From Cristatella mucedo (lineage: Eukaryota; Bryozoa; Phylactolaemata; Cristatellidae): DNA of 64,000 nt. The first letter of the stretch is position 1. Every line of letters begins with the position of its first letter. Of this stretch, positions 46,097-56,698 are shown one piece after another. The notes beneath the pieces are model-generated. The model had not been told where the DNA came from, searched no databases, and saw nothing but the letters and a program-made list of their open reading frames with translations. The translations under genes were made by a program, and so were the position numbers. The stretch spans positions 359,001 to 423,000 of the forward strand of contig WPIO01000036.1 in the NCBI GenBank assembly GCA_009760855.2, given 5' to 3'.

Positions 46097-46260
46097 ACGG
46101 CGCACTAGGTAAGGCGGTTGCTTTTCACGACCTCGGTCCCGATGTCGTGGGTTCTAATCCTGCGGTGGGCGATCCTTTATCGCCACTGCAAACGGTGGTG
46201 ATAGCCTTAAAGGCTCTTCTGTCGCTACACAAAAGAGGCTACTAAATCAGCTAGTATTTA
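46097..46260 (+). mobile_element. SINE family 1, well preserved
   Basis: Head ACGGCGCACTAGGTAAGGCG, B-box GGGTTCTAATCCTG, GCGATCCTTTATCGCCACTG, GGTGGTGATAGCC and 3' end AATCAGCTAGTATTTA. Confidence 0.93.
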
Positions 46261-46535
46261 ATTTTTTAAATTTTTTAACGTAAAGCAATATGGGAAATGC
46301 AGTGGGAAGATGCCTGCAGCATAATAGGACATAAATAAGAAGTTAGAGCTCGTCATAAAGAGTACATTACCCTAGCCGTGAATGCTCAGCTCGGCGATAA
46401 ATCACCAGGCTTCGAGTCCTGATTCTCTCTATCAGCCAGCCATGCCTCCAGGTCAAACAAGCCAACATAACTGCACAAACGTCACCCATAACAGCCAATC
46501 AAGGATAGGTCATGACTGATGCCAGGCCAAATGTT

Positions 46536-47945
46536 TTAATAACAATAATAATAAGAACAATAATAATAGCGATTTGTTAAACACCACAAAACTTATTCTC
46601 TTTCTAGGCACTTTACATACTCGGTAGATGAAGCATGATGAAATGATTTGTGGTAACATGCACAATGTCAACATGCGCAATATGGTTGCAGGTGACCTGC
46701 ACAGTGTCAATATGTAAAATATGGTTGGCAGTAGCATGCACAGTATCAGCTCGAATGAGCACACAAAGAGCGAATCACAAGGACCCAATAAATGTCGTGA
46801 CAGATAGATGTGTTTTAATCTACTTTTTAAATGTTGTCAACTCAGGGGATGGCTCTATGCCAGTCAGTAGTTCCAGGCTTTAGGAGCATGCGAACTAAAG
46901 GCACTTCCGCCAAAGGATTTGAGGATCACAGAAGGTGCAGCTGAACGATTTGAGTCAGAAAAGCAGGTCGTGCGATGCCTGGCCTAGAGGGTGAGTAGTT
47001 CTGATAGGTAGACTGGAGCCAGAGAAAGACGGGACTTTGAGTGACAGAACCTCGAAGTCGGTGCGCTGCTTGATTTGAAGCTGGTTTTGAGTGTTAGATT
47101 TTTCCATTTCTGAATCACACTTGGTTTGCCCAGTTTTTATTGTCATTCAATATGAGAAAGATTGTTTCCATCAATGTGTGGATGTCAGCAATACATGCAG
47201 CAGGGCAGTGCGGATAATTCGATGCACTGGAGGGCTGAGAGAGATCAAAGCAAAGGTACAACTGAGTGTACAACTGAGAATCTCAGATTGTGTGTATCTT
47301 GCTGAATAAGAAGCTGGATCGGCTAGATCCCCATATGGATTATTAGATAAGGAGCTGACCCGGGAGCTGTTAAGGAGATGGTTTATGGTAAACATCAGCA
47401 TGTTTTGATTGAGCATCTGTAATTGAACAATATTTCTACAGAAGCTAGATTTGGCATGTGCTACGACCGATTGGTTTGGCATTGGTAATAGACTTCATAA
47501 GCCTGACTATGGGGTGGACGGTCGGTCCTGATTTCTTGTATTGTTTCTCAAAACCTTGTACTTAATAGACCTAACAAGTTTAATGTCTGCGGCAAACCAC
47601 AAGCCGCCTGGGCAAAGGCTAGCTAAGTCAGGGTTGCAAACTCCTTGAGCATGTCAGCTAGGGTCGTGCTGTAGCAATCTAGCAATGATGACAGGTCGGA
47701 GGGGGGATGGAGCAGTAGGGGCGAATAAGATATTTTCGCACGGACAGCATCACAGTCTACGGTATTGAGGTTTCGCGATTCACTGACGATTTTGAATTTA
47801 GAGGAGGACACATTCTGTAAGAGTGAATGAGACCCGTATAAGGTCAGATGATACGGCCTAATCCAAGGCTTGCCTACGCTCAGGCTATGTTTACTCATGA
47901 TACCCGTTCTTTCAAAAATCCTGAGTTTACAACGGCCCTCTGCCA
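46536..47945 (-). mobile_element. LINE family A with internal deletion
   Basis: From left: (AAT)n and hairpin, UTR, part of the C-terminus, then RT motif-C surroundings, then the pre-RT linker (47950-47620). The linker reads ESRNLNTVDCDAVRAK and PPSDLSSLLDCYSTTLADML. Most of the RT and much of the C-terminal domain are gone. It lies immediately 3' of the HINT3-like exon 4. Confidence 0.82.
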
Positions 47946-48005
47946 CGGTGCTGAGTGTGGGAAACTAATATGCCGGTATACCACCGCGAGGTTAAGCGGG
48001 ACTGA

Positions 48006-48029
48006 CTAACTATTGGTTGAGGTGCTTAC
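48006..48029 (-). CDS. Read-through end of the HINT3-like frame (alternative C-terminus)
   Basis: If the donor at 48029/48028 (ACG|GTAAGC) is not used, the frame continues for seven codons, VSTSTNS, to TAG at 48008-48006. That gives a 141-residue protein. If it is used, a further exon should encode the last few residues of the family (…WFIT-A-D-H… in vertebrates). I could not find it. The LINE at 46536-47945 begins just beyond. Confidence 0.5.
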   Translation of the reverse strand, partial: VSTSTNS

Positions 48030-48156
48030 CGTCACAAACCATGGGGTTCCCGGCCGGTAAATCCCCTTGCTGATGAAGTTCAGTCCACTCACAGGTGAAA
48101 TGGCATGCATGTGAAGGTGGTTTACAGAAGTGAATGGAGGCCAGTGAAAGCCCAGT
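48030..48156 (-). CDS. HINT3: HINT3-like histidine triad protein, exon 4 (HIT motif)
   Basis: Acceptor GCATACTTTTTCAG, phase 2 in, phase 0 out at ACG|GTAAGC. It encodes LGFHWPPFTSVNHLHMHA, which contains the H-x-H-x-H catalytic triad (HLHMH). It goes on to GIYRPGTPWFVT. In the HIT superfamily the middle histidine is the nucleophile for AMP transfer. The R-x-GFH-x-PPF-x-S-x-x-HLHxH arrangement is characteristic of HINT3, an adenosine phosphoramidase, and differs from HINT1. No stop or frameshift interrupts it. Confidence 0.92.
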
Positions 48157-48200
48157 CTGAAAAAGTATGCGCTCTGCTGGTCTGCCACTGACCCAATTGC

Positions 48201-49073
48201 ATGCACAGCTGCCAAAGCTGCAGGTTCAGCACTGCCATTGGCAATAGAGTGCAAGCAAAACCAAAAAAGATGATTTCAGGCTCTCACAAGAAACAAAAGA
48301 CTTGTGCTGGCGTGCCTCGACACTCTGCGACTATGCAGCGCTCGCAGCTCACAGAGCTCTGGGTGCTGCTACTGCTGCAGCCCGTGCCCTCGCAGAGGTT
48401 GCATAAGAAACACTGCTATCCAGGTCATGGTCGGGTGGCTGAGAATCAGAAATCAACTTCATGCCATCTCCGTGCACTCTCCAATATGCAAGCCGACGCC
48501 ACCCGGAAATCAGCTCGTCAAAGCGAGCGCACCAATCCGCGCAGGACGCCCCCTGCACACGTTGGCCACTGCCAAACGCGTGACAGCCTCACAATCAGTG
48601 CAGCATGCCGGGACACCGAGTCAAGACGACCTCGGATCGAACCGCGCAGCAACGCAAGCGACTTTGAGCCACCGCTGCCGCCTCCACCTGCACTTGCAGC
48701 AGGGTCCCTCCTCCGTGGAACTGCACACCCCTCCCTGCAGAGATCAAGCGTACCAAAAGGAGCTCAAGCCAGCCCAGAAGAAGAAAGCATGAAAACGGAA
48801 ACCACGTGCAGCTACCTGCAAATAGATGGCATTCCGTCAAAGGAAAATCGCTTGGCCAAGTGCTCAGAGCAGTCGATTTTCGAGCAGACTTTGCCAAGAG
48901 CTCGGAGTAGTGAGCAAGATTTGCAGAAGCTCTCTGGGCAGGCCGCGGCACACACACGGTCAGGCACCCACCGGCGTAGAGGCGGTATTCCCTCGAGGCA
49001 GTCAAGCAGCAATACGCTGCTCACTTCATTCAATTTTCACGCAAGCATTGCGCCACTGGGCGTGGTAATATAG
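48201..49073 (+). CDS. 290-codon open frame, unrecognised, possibly a terminal exon
   Basis: The longest open frame outside LINEs and microsatellites: ATG at 48201, TAG at 49071-49073. The second half has protein-like features: SDFEPPLPPPPALAAG, a tyrosine motif CSYLQIDG, basic and acidic clusters, and a C-terminus ending GVVI. A possible acceptor (CACAATCAGTGCAG, 48591-48604) could make it an exon from about 48605. Against this, the region is G+C-rich, and frames of 136-162 codons are open on both strands here. It also lies in intron 3 of the HINT3-like gene, on the other strand. No family is recognised. Confidence 0.3.
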   Translation: MHSCQSCRFSTAIGNRVQAKPKKMISGSHKKQKTCAGVPRHSATMQRSQLTELWVLLLLQPVPSQRLHKKHCYPGHGRVAENQKSTSCHLRALSNMQADATRKSARQSERTNPRRTPPAHVGHCQTRDSLTISAACRDTESRRPRIEPRSNASDFEPPLPPPPALAAGSLLRGTAHPSLQRSSVPKGAQASPEEESMKTETTCSYLQIDGIPSKENRLAKCSEQSIFEQTLPRARSSEQDLQKLSGQAAAHTRSGTHRRRGGIPSRQSSSNTLLTSFNFHASIAPLGVVI

Positions 49074-49659
49074 GCCCAAAATCACCACAGAAGACGCAGC
49101 CCACTAGTCAAAATAAGCCAGAGCCAATCAAACTGCCAAGGTCACGATGGTAGCAGCCATCGCATGCTAGAACCACGGGAATAGTGCACATCCGGCCACT
49201 GCTGTAGCCACACTCGAAGCCTGCAATTCATACAAGCCAATGCTCACACGAGCCGGGCAGAACTGGGCCGTAATACACAGTGCTAGTCTCAGCCGACGTG
49301 AGACGAATACGGGTGTAGCCTGAATCTGGTTGCACGACTATCGATGACGAGTGCTCATTCCTTAACATATCAACCCCATATCCATTTGGTAGACAAGTCT
49401 ATTTGACAGCAGCAGGTGGTAACAGGTGTTCAACCGCGGCCATGACATACGCCAACCGGCTCTGTGGCCTCGACCAGCTCCAAATCCAATGTTCAGTCTG
49501 GAATGGCAACTGCTAGCCAATCTCAGGCACCCGCTTTTTATACGGTTTTGGCCACAGACGAGTGCCATAATCCGGCTGGTTTAGCTGGAGCTGCCATTTC
49601 AAAAAATACAAACACCAGTACGCACGCGCACGCACATACATACCTAAGCAAAGGTGTAT
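49074..49659. other. Unassigned unique DNA
   Basis: Only a short CA/CG-rich stretch at 49618-49645 stands out. Confidence 0.4.
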
Positions 49660-50187
49660 AGATGCAAATTTTGTCGCTCACTTTTAGGTCTCTTCATTCT
49701 ATGGCTCCAGCCTATCTTTCAGAGATACTACCCCATCAGGCAAAGCATCGTACCACTCGCTTTTCGGAATCCAACAGTCTAGAAATACCTCGTACAAACC
49801 TTAAATCCTTTGGAGACCGTGCATTTAGCTCGTATGCTCCCACAGCCTGGAACTCCCTCCCGACCTGCATCAGAACATCCCCTGACCTGACCACATTTAA
49901 AAGAAACTTAAAAACATTCCTATTTAGGACAGCATTTAGTGGGTCCTTGTGATTCGTCGTCGATGTGCTTATGCGTGCTGACACTGTTCATGCTGCCACT
50001 AACCACATTTGCATGCTGACCCAGTGCATGTAACCCCTAACCATGTTATTCATTTTGTTTGTTTTTCAAGCATGATTTTACTTACTATTCTATTGCGTAT
50101 CACTTTGCAGCAAATGTAAAGCGCCTAGAAAGAGATTAAGTTCTCTGAGGGCGCTTTATCAAGTGCAATATTATTATTATTATTATT
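49660..50187 (+). mobile_element. LINE family A, young subfamily, 5'-truncated
   Basis: An intact 95-codon C-terminal frame (LTFRSLHSMAPAYLSEILPH … LFRTAFSGSL), stop at 49952, UTR, hairpin and (TTA)n. The protein is identical to the copy at 11394-11113, and both are truncated within a few bases of each other. Flanking GTGTATAGATGCAAAT and GTGTACATTTGCAAAT are similar (13/16), a possible degenerate duplication. Confidence 0.94.
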
Positions 50188-50224
50188 AATGTGTACATTT
50201 GCAAATATATATGCATAATAAATT

Positions 50225-50518
50225 ACTTCCACCCTACCAAACCAAATTACTTCCCAATCGAGCCAGGCATCGTACCAGTCGCTCTGTTGACTCAAATCGT
50301 TGAACTGTGCTTCAAGCAAACCCAAAATTCTTTGGAGACAGTGCCTTTAGTTCGTATGCTTCCAAAGCCATGGAATTGCTTCCGACTAACGTCATGACTT
50401 GACGAAATTTAAAAAGAAACTAAAAACTCACCTGTTCCTCGAAGCATTGGCTGGGTCCGTGTGAATTGCCCTTTGTGTGCTTATGCATGCTGACGCTGTG
50501 CATGTTACCGCTAACCAT
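50225..50518 (+). mobile_element. Old LINE family A copy (outer, 5' piece)
   Basis: A diverged C-terminus (CTTTGGAGACAGTGCCTTTA; TTCGTATGCTTCCAAAGCC) and UTR up to ACCGCTAACCAT. It is split by the next element and resumes at 50907. Confidence 0.85.
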
Positions 50519-50906
50519 TAAATCCTTTGGAGACCGTGCATTTAGCTCGTATGCTCCCAAAGCCTGGAACTCCCTCCCAACCTGCGTCAGAACATCCCCT
50601 GACCTGACCACATTTAAAAAGAACTTAAAAACACACCTGTTTAGGACAGCATTTAGTGGGTCCCTGTGATTCGTCCTTCATGTGCTTAAGCGTGCTGACA
50701 CTGTGCATGCTGCCACTAACCACATTTGCATGCTGACCCTGTGCATGTCACCCCTAACCATGTTATTCATTTTGTTTGTTTTTCAAGCATAATTTTACTT
50801 ACCATTCAATTGCATTTCCCTTTGCAGCAAATGTAAAGCGCCTAGAAAGAGATTAAGTTCTCTGAGGGCGCTTTATCAAGTACATTATTATTATTATTAT
50901 TATTAT
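50519..50906 (+). mobile_element. LINE family A 3' end nested in an older family A UTR, 7-bp TSD
   Basis: Starts within the ORF at KSFGDRAFSSYAPKAWNSLP, then stop, UTR, hairpin and (TTA)n. TAACCAT flanks it at 50512-50518 and 50907-50913. The older UTR is continuous once it is removed. Confidence 0.95.
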
Positions 50907-51000
50907 TAACCATGTCGACATGCTTCCCTCACAGCATAGGAAAAGTGCCTAGAAAGAGATTAAGTTCTGAAGGCATTATACAGATGTCTGATTATTAAAT
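50907..51000 (+). mobile_element. Old LINE family A copy (outer, 3' piece)
   Basis: CATGTCGACATGCTTCCCTC, then AAAGTGCCTAGAAAGAGATT and AAGTTCTGAAGGCATTATAC, a diverged hairpin tail. Confidence 0.85.
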
Positions 51001-51079
51001 TGCTCGGTTAGCACATCCCCCTGTAACCTTTGCAGGGGATCTGAGCATTCAGTTCCCATATGACCTTTTGCCAGCTTAC

Positions 51080-52010
51080 CAAATCAGCTCCACGGTCAAG
51101 TCTTCGTACTTTCAGCTACACAATATTGCGTAAGTTCTGTGTGTAGAAATGGATACCGTAGCCACAGTTGTCCGTGCAGTTATGTCATCTGATCTCGACT
51201 TATGTAACTCACTCACTCCAGGTCTTCCTGTCAGCATAATCAGATACTTAAAGATCATTCAGAACTCGGCAGCTGGAGAAAGACACAGCTGCCACAGTAC
51301 ACCTAGTCTGTAGGACCATCATGACTCGCCATCAAGCAGGGCAACGACTTTCGGGTCATGCAATTCCATTGTAGGTAGCTCCATTCTCTGTCTCCATCAG
51401 GTTGAAATATTTTCTCCTCAGCCTACCTATCGCACCACCCACTCTTCTCTTTCTGGTCTTTTACCTGTGCTGGTAACCAGCCTCGAATTGTCTTCTTTTT
51501 CAGACAATCCGAAGCCTTCACTCCAAATGCACTCCAAAAAATTCACTCTACGTAAAATACTAGCTGACTTAACAGCCTCTTTTGTACAGCGACAGAAGAA
51601 CCTTTGCAGCTAGCCCCACCGCTTGCAGCAGTGATAAAGAATCGCACACCGCAGGAATCGAACCTACGACCTCGTGACTGAAGTCGCAAAAACCAACAGG
51701 CTTGCCTACTGAGCCATCACGGCACATAGACCCAAAGCCAGGAAGTCACTGTCATCTGACATCACAAATTCCCTCGGCTTTATGATATTCATAAAGGAAG
51801 CTAAAACTAACACGTTCCTCAAAGCAAGTGCTCTTTACGTGTGAACTGACCTTTGCGTAGTAAGGCGTGCTAAAATAATGCATGTGTTATCACTAATCAA
51901 CTCGCAGTATTTTCGAATGCATATTTACAGCGCCTCGAAAGAGGTCTTAGTTATCTTAGGGTGCCATACGGCTGCAAAATATACTACAATATTAATTGTT
52001 AAGACGGTCA
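51080..52010 (+). mobile_element. Old LINE family A copy, interrupted by a SINE
   Basis: Decayed coding SSYFQLHNIA, LDLCNSLTPGLP and IIQNSAA, then the C-terminal end (51725-51830) and a diverged tail (GCGCCTCGAAAGAGGTCTTA at 51930). SINE 1 sits between the halves. Confidence 0.78.
51555..51724 (-). mobile_element. SINE family 1, canonical A and B boxes
   Basis: Read on the minus strand: GCCGTGATGGCTCAGTAGGC (A-box TGGCTCAGTAGG), later GTAGGTTCGATTCCTGCGGT (B-box GGTTCGATTCC), 3' end AAGTCAGCTAGTATTTT. It is the clearest evidence in the window that this family is tRNA-derived. Confidence 0.95.
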
Positions 52011-52266
52011 TGCATGCGATATCCCTAGCATTAGAAATACTAGGCAATCCAATAATGCCAGTTGGCTGTAATTTGAATTTGGGGTGTCTTACTTGCAAAT
52101 ATTTCTTTGTTCACTTTCTAAGACACTAAATATGCATATACAAAATAAACCTCCCATTTCTTTAGCGATGATAGGTCTCTAGTTCATATGCTTCCACTAC
52201 CCAAATGCCCTCAGGGAAGTACTAGAACTAGTCTTGCCATACTGGTCTTAGAGATGGTTAAGCAAA

Positions 52267-52320
52267 TAAATACTAGCTGATTGAACAGCCTCATTTATAC
52301 ACAGCAGCTGAAGCACCCTG
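52267..52320 (-). mobile_element. SINE family 1, 3' end fragment
   Basis: AAATACTAGCTGATTGAACAGCCTCATTTA, i.e. the SINE 1 3' end in minus orientation, without a head. Confidence 0.75.
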
Positions 52321-52380
52321 ACGCATGCTTAGCCCTGTATGCTAAAGCAAACATCAAGACAATCTTGGCTAAGTGTTAGT

Positions 52381-52538
52381 AAATATAAATAAATATAATT
52401 CATTTATATAGCGCCCCAAGAGAACTTAATCTCTATTCAGAAGCACTTCACATATGCTTCAGGGCTCGAGCCCACGACCTCAGTCAGACCTTGGTCGGGG
52501 CGAGCACCTTAACCGCTAGACCAAACCAGCTCGGCAAC
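52381..52538 (-). mobile_element. SINE family 2, good copy
   Basis: On the minus strand: GAGCTGGTTTGGTCTAGCGG (A-box region TAGCGGTTAAGG), GTGGGCTCGAGCCCTGAAGC, then GAAGTGCTTCTGAATAGAGA and TTCTCTTGGGGCGCTATATA. Confidence 0.92.
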
Positions 52539-52966
52539 CCTACGGTGGTAACATGCACTGAATCTTACACAGCTACTCACGAAAAGTACACCTAAACAAA
52601 AAGATGGCAAGTTCACTGCCATGAAGTGAAAGCCGACCAGATGTGTCTTGAGCAGAGACCTAAGAGATACTACGTCATTATAGGTAGCCAGCATAGCCGC
52701 ATGCAAGTTCCACACCGTTGGCGGCACATTCGAGCAGCTGCACTTAATATATAAAGATCTAGTGGGAGACTTGATGTGTTCTATGTACAGAAACCTGTAT
52801 GCATGTAGTGTATATGAACTAGTCGACCCTCTCAGTACGCCTATACCTCGGTGGACGATTAGAGAATACAGTGAACACCACTAACCCTCAAGAACTGATT
52901 CTCTGGCAGTGAGTTGCAAAGAGTCAGAATATTAGTTAAGCTCTCTGCTGGTGTAACTTAAAGTAA
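52539..52966. other. Unassigned unique DNA
   Basis: Nothing recognised. Confidence 0.4.
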
Positions 52967-53105
52967 TGCATTTCAGTCTGTAACTCTACAAAACCATAAA
53001 TACTATGTGGGTGTTACACATGAGTTTTATATAGCGCACTCACAGCCTAAGCGGCTATCGGTATGCATTTGGTGGCCAACAGACTTCATCTCACGCAACA
53101 AAGAG
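52967..53105 (-). mobile_element. LINE family B 3' end (outer element, 3' piece)
   Basis: The minus-strand end of family B (TAGCGCACTCACAGCCTAAG, CAACAGACTTCATCTCACGC). Interrupted at 53105; the rest resumes at 54648. Confidence 0.9.
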
Positions 53106-54647
53106 ACAATATTAATATTAATACACTTGATAAAGAACCCTCAGAATAGTCAATCTCTTTCTAGGTGCTTTACATTTGCTGCAAAAGGAACCACGATTGA
53201 ATGCTCAGTGATATCATGCTTGATCAACAACATGAATAACGTGGTTAGGGATGGCATGCACAGGGTCAGCATGCAAGTGTGCTTAGTAGCAGCATGTACA
53301 GTGTCAGCTCACATAAGCACATAAAGGACGAATCACAGGGACCCACTAAATGCTGTCCTAAATAGGCATATTTTTAAGTTCCTTTTAAATGTGGTCTGGT
53401 CAGGGGATGTTCTGACGCAGGTCGAGAGGGAGTTCCAGGCTTTGGGAGCATACGAACTAAATGCACGGTCTCCAAAGGATTTAAGGTTTGTACGAGGTAT
53501 TTTTAGACTGTTGGATTCCGAAAAGCAGGTGGCACGATGCTTGGCCTGATGGGGGAGTATATCTGAGAGATAGGCTGGAGCCAAAGAATGAAGTGACCTA
53601 AAAGTGAGTGACAAAACCTTGAAGTCGATCCGTCGCTTGACTGGTAGCCAGTGCAGGTCGGGGAGAAGTGGTGTGATGTGGCAACTGCGACGCTCACGAC
53701 AGACAAGCCTAGCTGCAGAGTTTTGCACCAGCTGCAATCGCCTGGTTGCATATGCCGGTAGGCCAGCAAGCAAAGAGTTACAGAAGTCATGACGGGATGT
53801 CACAAATGCATGGACCACCTTCGATGTGGTATCCTTATCAAAACAAGCCCGAGTTTTAGCAATTTTATGTAGCTGAAAGTAGGCAGACTTGATTGTGGAG
53901 CTGATGTGGTAGTCCAACGAAAGGTCACTTTGGAACATGACAGATAAATTTCATGCAGATTTAACAGGAGATATGCTGGCAGAGCCGATCTTGAGCGTTA
54001 GCCTTTTCAATTTCTGAATCACACTTGGTTTGCCCATAACTAACAAGTTAGTTTTATCATAATTTAATTTGAGAAAATTTGCTGTCATCAAATCAATGTG
54101 CTGATGTCATCAATACATGCAGCAAGAGAGTTGAGAGAATTCGATGTGCTCGAAGGCTAGGAGGGATCAAAGCAAAGGTACGACCGAGTGCCATCTGCAA
54201 AGAAGTGAAAGCCTAGATTGTGCTAGACAATCACATCGGCAAGAGGGAGAGTATAAACCGTGAAAAGAACCGGACCTAGCACGGAGCCCTGAGGTACCCT
54301 ATATTTCAGAGGTACCTCGGATGAACTTTGTCTGTTAACTGTAATACTCTGGATTCTCCCACTAAGATAGGAACAGAACCATTGCAGAGCAGTGCCAGTG
54401 ATGCCCAGGCGAGATGAGAGGCGCTCTATAAGACCTTGGCGATCGATGGTATCAAAAGCTGCCGAAAGATCGAGAAAAACAAGCAGAGATACTCTACCCA
54501 TGTCTGCATTCCTAAGTAGGTCGTTGTACACCCTAAGCAATGCTGATTCTGTGGAGTGATTAGCTCTAAAGCCAGACTGAAACTTACTAGCAAGGTTTGA
54601 AGTTTCAATATATGAGTTCAGCTGGTCTACCACGACTCGTTCCAGTG
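53106..54647 (-). mobile_element. LINE family A with RT, nested in LINE family B, 8-bp TSD
   Basis: On the minus strand: RT with [35 protein letters not shown] (motif A), [14 protein letters not shown] (motif B) and FHFFADGT (motif C, a catalytic Asp lost). The C-terminal frame is intact for 201 codons (MFQSDLSLDYHISSTIK … FRTAFSGSL), followed by UTR, hairpin and TAA tail at 53107-53120. Flanks ACAAAGAG (53098-53105) and ACAATGAG (54648-54655) match at 7 of 8. Confidence 0.95.
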
Positions 54648-55240
54648 ACAATGAGAAGCATAGCAGAGTCAGTAGAGCAGTTGAGATAGTGAGTGGCATG
54701 GAAGTAGCAGCTCAGGACTGCTGAAAAGGATGATCAATAGACGGCAGCAGGAGTGTAAAGTGTCGTTGCTTAAGAATCGTGGAAGCGAGTTCTACAGTTT
54801 AGGACCAGCAGAGCTAAAACTGCTGTTGCCAACGGTCTTTGAGCAAAGGAATGGCACAGCTAATTTATTGTCCACACAGGACCTGGCAGAAGGAGGCTGA
54901 AACTGATGCAGCAGTTCAGCTAGGGAAGAAGGAGCCAAGCCGTGGCGGGCCTTGAGGGTTCAGGGTAAGAACTTGGCTCTGTATCCGTTGCTCAACCGGC
55001 AACCATCCTAGCTCTTTTTAGCAAAGGAGACACGTGTTCAAACCATTGAGACTTGAAAACTCGCCTTGCATCCATATTCATAGATGTTCAAAAAGGCCTA
55101 GTTGCTGTTTTTATAGTCCATCCAAAATGCAATTACAACAATCAAGCCGAGACAAAACTAAGGAGGTATTTAAATTTTTTGCAAGCCACTGTGGAAGACA
55201 GCTCCCAATATTAGATAGGGATCAGACGTGATGCCTAGCT
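54648..55240 (-). mobile_element. LINE family B (outer element, 5' piece)
   Basis: Continues family B on the minus strand: the C-terminal coding region, LQPVEQRIQ-type region, then AARLVFK-type and RT-end sequence (CAATATTAGATAGGGATCAG). Confidence 0.85.
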
Positions 55241-55307
55241 GTATGTAAACTACCTATAATTATTTTATTATTATATATAGGTTTATTATATAAATACATA
55301 CACGTAT

Positions 55308-55392
55308 ACATGTGTGTGTGTGTGAGTGCGCGTGTGGCGTGTATGGTGTGTGTGGTGCATGTGTGTGCATGTGTGTGCATGCGTGCATGAGC
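55308..55392. repeat. (TG)n-rich microsatellite
   Basis: TGTGTGTG, GTGTGGTGCATG and GTGTGCATG units. Confidence 0.95.
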
Positions 55393-55530
55393 TTTACCCC
55401 CTGCCGAAGGCGTCAGACTCGAAAGATAAGATTTCATTAAAAAAAATACCAGGTAAGCAGGATCACCGGTCGGGCATTCCAAATTTCAACTCTGCATCAA
55501 TCACATCTGTCTACAAAAATTCGTCAATGG

Positions 55531-55613
55531 ATGTAGCAAATGTAAAGCGCCTAGAAAGAGATTAAGTTCTCTGAGGGCGCTTTATCAAGTGCAATATTAT
55601 TATTATTATTATT
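55531..55613 (+). mobile_element. LINE family A tail-only stub
   Basis: TGTAGCAAATGTAAAGCGCC, hairpin and (TTA)n, with no UTR before it. It lies in intron 3 of the HINT3-like gene, about 290 bp from exon 3. Confidence 0.93.
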
Positions 55614-55903
55614 ACAAGAACCGAGCATAGCAGAGCTAAGGAAATGTGAGCTATAAATAGCATCCCCTTGTATCACAAAGTGGAGGGCACAGGGCTGCTG
55701 TAGCTTTGCATGGCAATCTTCCAGCAGTTTTGTAAAGACAGTCAAATAAGTCACCATCTGATTAATACATCAAGATCCACAACAAGCAGACTGACAAGTA
55801 GGTGGTACAAATAGCTTAAAGAAAGGCATCACGTCAGGCAGCTAGGGGCACTACAGCACTACACTGCAGCTGCATATTGCTAACACTGTCAGCAATAACA
55901 CAC

Positions 55904-55970
55904 CTGATGTCCTCCATATTGGCACCCTTCGTTTGCAGAACCTGACGCCCATTGGACACCATCTGCTGAA
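55904..55970 (-). CDS. HINT3: HINT3-like histidine triad protein, exon 3
   Basis: A 67-bp exon between acceptor CTTTTCTTGGTGGTTGTAG and donor ATCAG|GTGTGT, phase 1 in and phase 2 out. It encodes QQMVSNGRQVLQTKGANMED, the helix between the first and second strand groups of the HIT fold. Vertebrate HINT3 has a comparable run after LRK(D). It joins exon 2 as GTT (Val) and exon 4 as AGA (Arg). Confidence 0.9.
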
Positions 55971-56268
55971 CTACAACCACCAAGAAAAGTTACACTGCTA
56001 TAAAATTAACCATACCCCACGTCATCTAGAAACCCGTTGGTTTGGCCAATGAAGCTGGTGTCTGCTCAAGCAGAACAAGCAACAGAAATCAGCAATCCAG
56101 CTGCATTCAAGATAGGATCAATCCCGACAGCACCTGGCCAGGATATGCTTTTGGACGTTCTGCCGACTTGCAGCTCGGTGAGCAATTCAATTGTACAATT
56201 GAGTACAGAAAACGAGCTCCACAGTGCTCGCTCCACACGAGTCGCGAGGGCTGTCAGTGCAGGCTTAC

Positions 56269-56386
56269 CGAGAGCCGAGTCTGGCTTCTTCAGACTCTTG
56301 GGGCCGTAAATGTGCTCTTTAGTAACCACAAGGTAGTGATGAGTAGCGCATGGTTTGATGTCGCTGAAGACAACTGTTTCGGCATC
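56269..56386 (-). CDS. HINT3: HINT3-like histidine triad protein, exon 2
   Basis: Acceptor GAGCTGTCTTTTTTAAG, phase 0 in. Donor CTCG|GTAAGC, phase 1 out, 118 bp. It encodes DAETVVFSDIKPCATHHYLV, then VTKEHIYGPKSLKKPDSAL. The V-x-F-x-D-I-x-P-x-x-x-HHYLV-x-x-x-HI core is the nucleotide-binding half of the HIT domain in HINT3-type proteins. The frame runs open through the donor into the 298-bp intron 2, so the splice site is inferred from the family alignment and phase. Confidence 0.93.
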
Positions 56387-56568
56387 CTTAAAAAAGACAG
56401 CTCGTCTGCCAGAACACCAAATTTACACTGGATATTAGCTAAGCTCATCTACCAGACCTTGCAAAGTAATTAAACTGATCCTTCTTGACTGCTAGACATA
56501 AAAAATAAATAGAATCAGACATAAAAGGAATCACGGTTTGCAACTTTTTAACCAACCATTAGTTTAAC

Positions 56569-56698
56569 TTGGCACTACCCCCAGGAGCAAGGCACTTGCT
56601 CTTCACGATCCAGATCGTGTGTTCGAATCCTGAAGCAGACAATCCCTTATTGCTGCTGCAAGGAGTGGTGATAGCCGCTTAGGCTCTTCTGCCGCTGT
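56569..56698 (+). mobile_element. SINE family 1, 3' end lost
   Basis: B-box GTGTTCGAATCCTG, then TGCAAGGAGTGGTGATAGCC. It stops at CTGCCGCTGTAT, where the (AAT)n of a minus-strand LINE A begins. Confidence 0.85.

Noticed and set aside
46375-46440. tRNA-like sequence with GGCTTCGAGTCC
   Set aside because: The B-box resembles a tRNA, but no acceptor stem or A-box at the right distance is seen; probably a SINE relic.
56134-56250. A further HINT3-like exon ending at CCAG|GTGCTG
   Set aside because: The frame is open, but family alignment is continuous from exon 2 (ending at 56269) to exon 3. Using this piece would require an 18-bp intron or an insertion not found in the family.
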